DNA from: UBA7359 sp964392105
Lineage (GTDB): Bacteria; Pseudomonadota; Gammaproteobacteria; Eutrophobiales; Eutrophobiaceae
Assembly (NCBI GenBank): GCA_964392105.1
Contig: CAYMPA010000077.1
Location: forward strand, 1 to 13,862
Reading direction: 5' to 3'
Length of the DNA stretch: 13,862 bases
The notes below the pieces were generated by a model. That model was not told where the DNA came from. It worked only from the letters and a program-made list of their open reading frames with translations, and made no database searches. The position numbers and the translations under genes are program-made. Positions 1-4,768 of this stretch are shown here, piece by piece (the first letter of the stretch is position 1; each line of letters opens with the position of its first letter).

Positions 1-60
1 TGCGGTCGCCCATCGCCGTAGAAGACCAGGATTTTGGCGTAATCGCGAGTAGCTGTAGCC

Positions 61-149
61 GCCTAACAAAACAAATGCACTCGGACTGCCCAAAACTGCG
101 CCGCTTCGCTCTGCAGCTTTGGGCAGCCGGTGATTTGCGACGTTATGCG
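61..149 (+). other. attC recombination site of a truncated upstream cassette
   Basis: The inverse core GCCTAAC (61-67) and the core GTTATGC (143-149) flank a long imperfect inverted repeat. The left arm, from about 74, reads CAAAT-g-CAC-t-CGG-a-CTGCCCAAA. The right arm is the complement without the three bases g, t and a, so three unpaired bases protrude from one side of the stem. Such extrahelical bases are the known orientation signal for the integron integrase on the folded strand. At 89 bases the site has a normal attC length. Positions 1-60 would be the end of the preceding cassette. No reading frame there is convincing. Confidence 0.9.
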
Positions 150-191
150 CCATTTGACTAAGACGCCATCGCACGCTAGGAGATTTGCCCT

Positions 192-1277
192 ATGACAAAT
201 TTGCAGGTAGCCGTCTTCATTTTGATCGTGACGGCTGCTCTTGCGGCTTTGCTGTGGCAGTGGTACAGGTCACACATCTTCAAACGCGCTAGCGGACTTG
301 CTCGCCGAGTATTTCCTGTCTGGGCAGCACAAGGGCCTTTCGATTCCGGGGAAAAATCAGCCGCTGCAATGCGGTATGCCTACTTGGCCGTATTCGGAGC
401 GGAGGAAGCCGAGAAAAGGGGGATGGTGGAAGCAATTTCCAAACATGCCGCTGCATACGACAGCAATCCCGCGGCATGGGAACAAAATCGCCAACAAGCA
501 ATGCAATCAGCGAATTCGGAGACAGAAGAATTCGTAACGATTGCCAAGGGTCTTGCGACGATGGTCTCGCCGAATCAGGCAAACCTGGAATCTACAGAAG
601 GCACGTTGCAATGGTCAAATTATCCTGGAGCGTATGAGTCCCATTTGATGAGACGGCACAATAATCCTTATTTTCCAGAGTCAAGAAGGAGCGTCTCGCT
701 TGAAGACCTTCAAGAGGCAATGAAGAAGGATGAAGATGATTACATTTTGTGTCAGCGACGTCTCGAAGAGCTAGGACAGAAAATCGAGGCGCTTCCACAT
801 ACAGCCACTAGTGGCGATTTGATGACCCTACGGGAGAGTATCGATGACCTTATTTTTTTCTCGCTGGGGGTGGGTGGCCCCGCTACCGAAATCGCATCAA
901 AAGCAGACCAACTTCGGGAGGCAGTAATATCGGATTTGCGATCTGCATTCGCGGGTGATGATGAGACACTAAATAATATCGAGAAAGCTGACACATACCA
1001 CAAAGATAACGTAAGAAGATTTTACATCCCGGTAATCGCTCAAATGCGAAGAGAAAATAGTCCTATATTGGAAGAAGAAACAATTGCTACTGTCTTATCG
1101 GAAGACCCTAGCTCAATAGCTATTTTCATGAACTGTTTACCAGAAGATAGCCGAGCGTTGATTGAGGTGGAAGGCCTAAAGATGCTTCAAGAGACATTGA
1201 ATAATGGACACATAGATCCACAGTGCGAAGAAAAGATTTTTGCGCTAGGGGGAGAATGGCCCATTTCGAAGGAATGA
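192..1277 (+). CDS. Cassette-borne membrane-anchored protein of unknown function
   Basis: The 361-residue protein is not one I recognise. Residues about 5-24 form one hydrophobic helix followed by a basic stretch (WYRSHIFKR), so the rest probably lies in the cytoplasm behind an N-terminal anchor. The remainder is hydrophilic, largely helical in appearance and rich in Glu, Lys and Ala. It has no obvious catalytic motif. The ATG at 192 has a good ribosome binding site, AGGAG at 178-182. The stop codon lies 20 bases before the inverse core of its attC, so it fills the cassette almost exactly, which is typical of cassette genes. No promoter is apparent inside the cassette, so expression may depend on upstream transcription. 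Codon use is GC-richer than in the chromosomal genes of the window. It could be an effector, a phage-defence protein or a surface-stress protein, but nothing in the sequence decides between these. Confidence 0.85.
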   Translation: MTNLQVAVFILIVTAALAALLWQWYRSHIFKRASGLARRVFPVWAAQGPFDSGEKSAAAMRYAYLAVFGAEEAEKRGMVEAISKHAAAYDSNPAAWEQNRQQAMQSANSETEEFVTIAKGLATMVSPNQANLESTEGTLQWSNYPGAYESHLMRRHNNPYFPESRRSVSLEDLQEAMKKDEDDYILCQRRLEELGQKIEALPHTATSGDLMTLRESIDDLIFFSLGVGGPATEIASKADQLREAVISDLRSAFAGDDETLNNIEKADTYHKDNVRRFYIPVIAQMRRENSPILEEETIATVLSEDPSSIAIFMNCLPEDSRALIEVEGLKMLQETLNNGHIDPQCEEKIFALGGEWPISKE

Positions 1278-1296
1278 ATCGCCAGAATACTATGGC

Positions 1297-1354
1297 GCAT
1301 AACAATCAAATCCAGCCGACCTCCTTCGTCGGCGGTTGATTTGAAGCGTTATGT
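1297..1354 (+). other. attC recombination site of the first complete cassette
   Basis: The inverse core GCATAAC (1297-1303) and the core GTTATGT (1348-1354) flank an imperfect hairpin. One arm is TCAAATC..GCCGAC (from about 1306) and the other GTCGGC..GATTTGA (ending about 1344), with a small loop around 1321-1327. The site is 58 bases long, near the short end of the attC range. The inverse core is the exact complement of the core at 143-149, which ties this site to the cassette starting at 144. Confidence 0.9.
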
Positions 1355-1378
1355 TTCAGTAGATATCGAGAGTAGACA

Positions 1379-1669
1379 ATGACCAATGAAGAAAAAATTC
1401 AAATAGGGTTCTGTTGGTATCAACCTGAACAGTGGAAACAACTCAGGGAAGTTGTTCCTGATCCCGAGTCATTGGATGCTACCTATGATGAGTGGAAAAA
1501 GAGCGCAACCGTAGCTATTAACAATCTAAAAGCGGAAGGACTCAGCGTTAAAAAGGTATCAATCAATATCAAAGCGCTGATTACATGGTGCAGTGAAAAA
1601 GGCCTTGAGCCTATAAGCAGCTCACGCTCCGAGTATGCCGCTTTCAAGTTACAGAGTCGTGGAGAATGA
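1379..1669 (+). CDS. Small cassette protein of unknown function
   Basis: The 96-residue soluble protein opens MTNEEKIQIGFCWYQPEQW and has no signal peptide or membrane helix. It has an aromatic patch near the N-terminus (FCWYQPEQW, residues 11-19), an acidic middle section with a second tryptophan (YDEWKK), and a predicted helix-turn-helix-like layout further on (LKAEGLSVKKVSINIKALITWCSEKGL). The pattern resembles small conserved proteins often found next to or inside integron cassettes, but I cannot name a family with certainty. The ATG at 1379 follows a purine-rich stretch (GAGAG, about 1368-1372). The stop codon lies immediately before the inverse core at 1671, so the gene occupies its cassette almost completely. 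There is no catalytic motif to suggest an enzyme. Confidence 0.8.
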   Translation: MTNEEKIQIGFCWYQPEQWKQLREVVPDPESLDATYDEWKKSATVAINNLKAEGLSVKKVSINIKALITWCSEKGLEPISSSRSEYAAFKLQSRGE

Positions 1670-1670
1670 A

Positions 1671-1690
1671 ACATAACCAAGACGTTAGCG
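1671..1690 (+). other. Collapsed attC: cores retained, hairpin lost
   Basis: The inverse core ACATAAC (1671-1677) and the core GTTAGCG (1684-1690) are separated by only six bases (CAAGAC). Neighbouring sites are 58, 66 and 89 bases long and have stems. This one has no central inverted repeat and no extrahelical bases. Both cores belong to the correct partners: ACATAAC complements the entry core of cassette 2, and GTTAGCG complements the end of cassette 3. The simplest reading is an internal deletion of the stem after integration. The site should be poor or dead as a recombination substrate, which would leave cassettes 2 and 3 to move as one unit. Confidence 0.75.
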
Positions 1691-1703
1691 CCCTCTCCCC
1701 AGC

Positions 1704-1741
1704 TTGCACATAGAGTAATTATGGTATATATTTTATACCAT
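1704..1741 (+). promoter_or_regulatory. Promoter and overlapping palindromic operator of brnT-brnA
   Basis: A -35 box TTGCAC (1704-1709) and a -10 box TATATT (1727-1732) are 17 bases apart, the ideal spacing for a sigma-70 promoter. A perfect palindrome with 8-base arms, ATGGTATA (1721-1728) and TATACCAT (1734-1741), covers the -10 box and runs into the brnT start codon. In known brnTA operons the BrnA antitoxin, a ribbon-helix-helix protein, represses its own promoter by binding such repeats. That this palindrome is the operator is inferred from its position. Transcription would be predicted to start at about 1739-1740, at the ATG itself. Confidence 0.7.
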
Positions 1742-2003
1742 GCATTATTTCGAATTTGACGAGAAAAAGAGTACTTCGAATTTAAACAAGCATGGAATCG
1801 ACTTCGTTGCTGCTCAGGAACTTTGGAATGATCCAGACCTAGTCGAAGTACAGGCAACATCTGATGGTGAGTCTCGTTTTCTAATAATTGGTTGCATTGA
1901 AGGCAGGCATTGGTCGGCCGTTATAACTTACCGTGAAAATATCATCAGAATAATTTCTGTCAGACGTTCACGAAAGGCGGAGGTAGAACTTTATGAAATC
2001 TAA
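1740..2003 (+). CDS. brnT: BrnT-family toxin (type II toxin-antitoxin ribonuclease)
   Basis: The 87-residue protein matches the BrnT pattern throughout. It has FEFDEKKSTSNLNKHGIDF at residues 4-22, a DGESRFLIIG strand near the middle, and IIRIISVRRSRKAEVELYE at the C-terminus, where the family has its RIISxR...E..Y signature. BrnT proteins are small RelE-fold ribonucleases that block translation and are held inactive by BrnA. The gene overlaps brnA by 11 bases, the usual toxin-first order of this family. No Shine-Dalgarno sequence precedes the ATG, and the predicted transcription start falls on it, so the message may be leaderless. The pair fills the last cassette of the array; toxin-antitoxin cassettes are common in large integrons, where they are thought to stabilise the array. 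Confidence 0.9.
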   Translation: MHYFEFDEKKSTSNLNKHGIDFVAAQELWNDPDLVEVQATSDGESRFLIIGCIEGRHWSAVITYRENIIRIISVRRSRKAEVELYEI

Positions 2004-2238
2004 AGCTTTTGATAAAAAATTTGATGACAACAAAGCAGATATTATCGATAACCTTGATTTATCCACTTTGAAGCACCCAAATCAAAAACAAAAAAGAGTC
2101 AATGTAGACTTCCCTGTCTGGATAATTGATTCCTTAGATAAAGAGGCAAGTCGTGTTGGTGTAACCCGCCAATCTATAATAAAGCTTTGGCTGGTCGAAA
2201 GACTCGAAAACCAAGCGCTAACAAAGCGCTCAACTTGA
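1993..2238 (+). CDS. brnA: BrnA-family antitoxin and autorepressor
   Basis: The 81-residue partner of the toxin has a charged N-terminal half (residues 1-35), expected to wrap the toxin. Its C-terminal part has a ribbon-helix-helix pattern: RVNVDFPVWIIDSLDKEA (a DNA-contacting strand, then a helix) followed by GVTRQSIIKLWLVERLEN. This is the CopG/BrnA type of DNA-binding fold, which would bind the palindrome at 1721-1741. The ATG at 1993 lies inside the end of brnT and has a strong ribosome binding site, GGAGG at 1979-1983, nine bases upstream. The antitoxin should therefore be translated better than the toxin. The last codons run into the attC, since the inverse core starts at 2216, so the C-terminal residues (about ALTKRST) are encoded by the recombination site itself. 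Confidence 0.88.
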   Translation: MKSKAFDKKFDDNKADIIDNLDLSTLKHPNQKQKRVNVDFPVWIIDSLDKEASRVGVTRQSIIKLWLVERLENQALTKRST

Positions 2239-2281
2239 CCGGCGCATAAAACGCGCCATCAAGTTAACTTGGTCGTTATTC
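2216..2281 (+). other. attC recombination site ending the array
   Basis: The inverse core CGCTAAC (2216-2222) and a core-like GTTATTC (2275-2281) flank an imperfect hairpin with matching arms AACTTGA and TCAAGTT and inner arms GGCGC and GCGCC around an A-rich loop. The inverse core complements GTTAGCG at 1684, so the site belongs to the brnTA cassette. The right core departs from the GTTRRRY consensus at two bases. No further attC follows, so this is probably the last site of the array. The hairpin may also act as a transcription barrier between the array and the minus-strand gene that ends at 2294. Confidence 0.85.
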
Positions 2282-2293
2282 CAACTATAATAC

Positions 2294-2917
2294 TTATGAA
2301 TAGACGTAGAGATAGTCATCTTCAATCTTGTGATTAATCTTGTTGAGTGGACTATTTCCTTTTTCAATACACTCACCATTCTCTAGATTAAATTTCCATT
2401 GATGTTTCGGGCATGTCAACGTCATTCCATTCATGGCTAGTATGGGGATATTTGTGACTTGATGCGGACAACGACTATCAAAAATCTGATAATCATCACC
2501 ATTTTTATTAATAAAACAGGCTCGATTATCATAATCAATTCGTGATACACCTTCTTTTAAATCATTGATTGATGCCAATTTATACCACTGTTTTTCTTTA
2601 CCAATGTATTCAGGGTTAAATTCAGGAATATCCATTTCAAGAATAATATTAATGGCCCAAATGATCTTGCTTAGCCCTAATGTTGGTAAACAGACCAGCA
2701 TGGCATCAAGTACTTCATCTGCCTGATTACCTTCTCTTAATGCCCTTACAAGGTATTGTTTAAAACCGGCTTCAGTTTGCGCATCAACTTTAGTTATAAC
2801 TGATAATATTGATCTTGTTTTATTATCAAGATGTTTCCCACCCTCTTTCAAAAATTGAAAGTAAGGCCCTATCGCATCTTTTCTGACTTTCAATAAATAA
2901 TCTAATGCATCACTCAT
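2294..2917 (-). CDS. Carboxymuconolactone-decarboxylase-like domain fused to a Rieske 2Fe-2S domain
   Basis: The 207-residue protein has two parts. Residues 1 to about 105 are all-helical and resemble the AhpD/carboxymuconolactone decarboxylase fold (for example KTRSILSVITKVDAQTEAGF and LDAMLVCLPTLGLSKIIWA). They lack the CxxC pair of AhpD and the ExxxxxxCxxH site of active members. Residues about 110-207 are a Rieske ferredoxin domain with both ligand motifs intact: C-P-H at 150-152 and C-P-K-H at 169-172. The protein should be a soluble electron carrier or redox sensor, and its substrate is unknown. A longer GTG start at 2929 is possible. The ATG at 2917 is preferred because AGGTGAG lies at a suitable distance upstream. 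It overlaps the end of the preceding gene by eight bases, indicating translational coupling in an operon. Confidence 0.85.
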   Translation of the reverse strand: MSDALDYLLKVRKDAIGPYFQFLKEGGKHLDNKTRSILSVITKVDAQTEAGFKQYLVRALREGNQADEVLDAMLVCLPTLGLSKIIWAINIILEMDIPEFNPEYIGKEKQWYKLASINDLKEGVSRIDYDNRACFINKNGDDYQIFDSRCPHQVTNIPILAMNGMTLTCPKHQWKFNLENGECIEKGNSPLNKINHKIEDDYLYVYS

Positions 2918-3398
2918 CGTCCGACTCACCTAGATCATCCCAAATACGCGGTTTCATATTCACAGTAATTTCATTAACTTTATTTGAATATATATCAGCT
3001 AACAGCAAAGTTTCAGTAGGATTATGATAATTCTGATGAAAAAGCATAATATGAATTTCAGGATCAGAGGCCTTGATTAATTCTTCAGACTTTTCAAATA
3101 AAACTGATTTTTTAATAATACGACGCACAGGTATATGCACTGAAACAATACCGGCGCGATGACTATCCCTTCTTGTACAAGCATTCATATTATTCTTTTG
3201 AAAACATCGAACCCCTACATTTAAAACAAGCTTCCCTGTATCAGCATCAAGCGTGCGGAAACGCGCCTCAACAAAATCCAGTTTAACATTTGTTCTAGTC
3301 CCAAATAATGAATAATAATCAGCGGCTATAAACAATCCACAAATTAAGGCGACAGATAAAATACTATAAATCACAACTTTTAGTATTTTATTATTCAC
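2910..3398 (-). CDS. Single-pass membrane-anchored protein of unknown function
   Basis: The protein has about 162 residues from the GTG at 3398. It begins with a short basic segment (NNKILK) and one hydrophobic helix (VVIYSILSVALICGLFIAADYY), followed by a soluble domain that would lie in the periplasm. Two cysteines stand in VRCFQKNNMNACTRRD and could form a disulfide. The domain looks mainly beta-stranded, with alternating hydrophobic residues such as KLVLNVGVRC and AGIVSVHIPV. I do not recognise the family. A longer GTG start at 3437 would overlap the antiporter gene. The shorter start is chosen because it gives a normal N-terminus, but neither has a clear ribosome binding site. It lies between the antiporter and the Rieske gene in one compact operon, so it may be an accessory subunit of one of them. 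Confidence 0.7.
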   Translation of the reverse strand: MNNKILKVVIYSILSVALICGLFIAADYYSLFGTRTNVKLDFVEARFRTLDADTGKLVLNVGVRCFQKNNMNACTRRDSHRAGIVSVHIPVRRIIKKSVLFEKSEELIKASDPEIHIMLFHQNYHNPTETLLLADIYSNKVNEITVNMKPRIWDDLGESDDE

Positions 3399-3414
3399 TA
3401 GAGTTATTATTAAT

Positions 3415-4584
3415 TTAATCTCTGCGTAAACGATCACTCACAGATATTGGTGTCGGATATTTCAAGACTATCACATAGGAAGATATTATAAATGTTATCA
3501 GTGTCGCCATTTGTATTAAATAGGATGTGTCATCATCAATAAAACCTGATTTAACAGCAAGCACAGCAATTAACAATGAAAATTCACTAGTCTGTCCTAA
3601 CCTGAAACCGGTTTCTAATGAAACACTTTTCGTTTCACCTTCCTTTTGTAGTAACCAGCTAAAAATAACCGGCTTAATTATAAGCGCCAGAATAGCCAAA
3701 ATTGATGCTGGAATAATAATCTCATTTATTACTGACATATTAAATCCGGCACCAAGCGAAAAGAAAAAGATAATAAGAAAAAAATCACGCAAGGGTTTTA
3801 AACGCTCAGTAATAAATAGTGCAATCGGACTGGATGCCAGTGTAACTCCGGCAACAAACGCACCAATTTCGTGTGACAGACCAACATAATATGCCATTTC
3901 TGCAATACCAAGACACCAGGCAATCGCTAATAGAAATATATACTCATGTATTTGATCAAAACGTAAAATTAACTTGAATAAAATGAACCGTGCCATCGGG
4001 TACACAACACCAATCAATATCGGCAAATATAAAAGTTGACTGGCAATATCAACCATTAGATTTCCACCTTTACCATATCCCTGAAGCAACAATAGAATGA
4101 CAATCGCGATCAAATCCTGGATTAACAATACACTGATAATAATTTGTCCAGTATGTTTATGATGCAGGATTGTTGTTGGTAATAATTTCAAGCCAATTAT
4201 CGTACTTGAAAACATCATAACTGCGCCGATCAAAAGTGCTTGTAAAAATTCATAGCCGAAAATGAACCCGATAAGAAAACCAAAAAGACAAAATATAATT
4301 GAACTGGTAAGTGTAACGACGAGGGCTTCTCTTAACATTTGCCATAATTGTTGTGGCAACAGATCCATACCCAATAGATATAAAAGGAAAATAATGCCTA
4401 TATTTGATATATCACTGATTAATTCAGCATCACTTACAAGCCCCATCCCCCATGGCCCAAGTATCAAACCAAGTAATATATAAGCAACAATCATTGCCTG
4501 TCTGGCATATAACGCAATTGTCGCAAATATTGCGGCGCCTGTAAAAATCAGGAATATTGAAAATTCAATCGATTGTTCACCCAT
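3415..4584 (-). CDS. Kef-type cation:proton antiporter (CPA2 family), membrane domain only
   Basis: The 389-residue protein consists almost wholly of hydrophobic helices. It carries family signatures of monovalent cation:proton antiporter-2: GLILGPWGMG in an early helix, ISNIGIIFLLYLLGMDL, and LSHEIGAFVAGVTLASSP. It stops soon after the last helix, without the C-terminal nucleotide-binding TrkA-N (RCK) domain of KefB, KefC and YbaL. It would exchange K+ or Na+ for protons across the inner membrane. Regulation by NAD(H) or glutathione through an RCK domain is not available to it in cis. The frame is open to 4719, but the ATG at 4584 (MGEQSIEF) is chosen because family homology starts there and GAG precedes it. 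The next gene begins within about 20 bases of the stop, so the genes form an operon. Confidence 0.88.
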   Translation of the reverse strand: MGEQSIEFSIFLIFTGAAIFATIALYARQAMIVAYILLGLILGPWGMGLVSDAELISDISNIGIIFLLYLLGMDLLPQQLWQMLREALVVTLTSSIIFCLFGFLIGFIFGYEFLQALLIGAVMMFSSTIIGLKLLPTTILHHKHTGQIIISVLLIQDLIAIVILLLLQGYGKGGNLMVDIASQLLYLPILIGVVYPMARFILFKLILRFDQIHEYIFLLAIAWCLGIAEMAYYVGLSHEIGAFVAGVTLASSPIALFITERLKPLRDFFLIIFFFSLGAGFNMSVINEIIIPASILAILALIIKPVIFSWLLQKEGETKSVSLETGFRLGQTSEFSLLIAVLAVKSGFIDDDTSYLIQMATLITFIISSYVIVLKYPTPISVSDRLRRD

Positions 4585-4655
4585 GTAATATCTCGATTTA
4601 AATCTATTATTTATTTGGGCATCTCTAAAAATAGTGATTTTTTCGTGGGAATAAC

Positions 4656-4760
4656 GGACCTCGGTACCCCCTTGAGGGGTGAGCACCGCGCGCAAAACCG
4701 GAATGTATAAACAATACATGAGGATTTAAGCACGGCGCTGACGCCGCTATCGCGGAAAAA
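4656..4760 (-). other. GC-rich hairpin patch between hrpA and the antiporter gene
   Basis: This intergenic stretch is clearly GC-richer than its neighbours and carries three inverted repeats close together. They are ACCCC/GGGGT (4666-4670 and 4676-4680), enclosed by a CGGT/ACCG pair; ATGTAT/ATACAT (4703-4708 and 4714-4719); and CGGCG/CGCCG (4733-4737 and 4742-4746). None is followed by a run of T on either strand, so it is not a classical rho-independent terminator. It may be a dispersed repeat unit of the host, an mRNA-stabilising element, or a leader of the antiporter operon. The frame running through it toward the antiporter is probably not coding. Confidence 0.5.
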
Positions 4761-4768
4761 GCGCATTT

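Larger units (their letters stand above)
1..2281 (+). mobile_element. Distal part of an integron gene-cassette array (three complete cassettes plus the tail of a fourth)
   Basis: Four attC-type sites separate short + strand gene units. Cassettes can be delimited at about 144-1348, 1349-1684 and 1685-2275. The core site at the entry of each cassette (GTTATGC at 143, GTTATGT at 1348, GTTAGCG at 1684) is exactly complementary to the inverse core at its own far end (GCATAAC at 1297, ACATAAC at 1671, CGCTAAC at 2216). This is expected if each cassette was once a circle closed at its own attC. No integron integrase or attI site is visible, so this is either the far end of an integron or a cassette cluster without an integrase. 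The array ends at 2281, where minus-strand chromosomal genes begin. Base composition differs between cassettes: the first is GC-richer than the later ones, which suggests separate origins. Confidence 0.9.

Noticed and set aside
3..161. A frame open from the window start through the first attC, possibly the tail of an upstream cassette protein
   Set aside because: It reads straight through the recombination-site stem and has no recognisable motif. A competing frame stops at 52 before the attC. Neither can be supported.
4585..4719. N-terminal extension of the Kef-type antiporter to an ATG at 4719
   Set aside because: The extension crosses the GC-rich hairpin patch, is not hydrophobic or family-like, and antiporter homology starts at the ATG at 4584.
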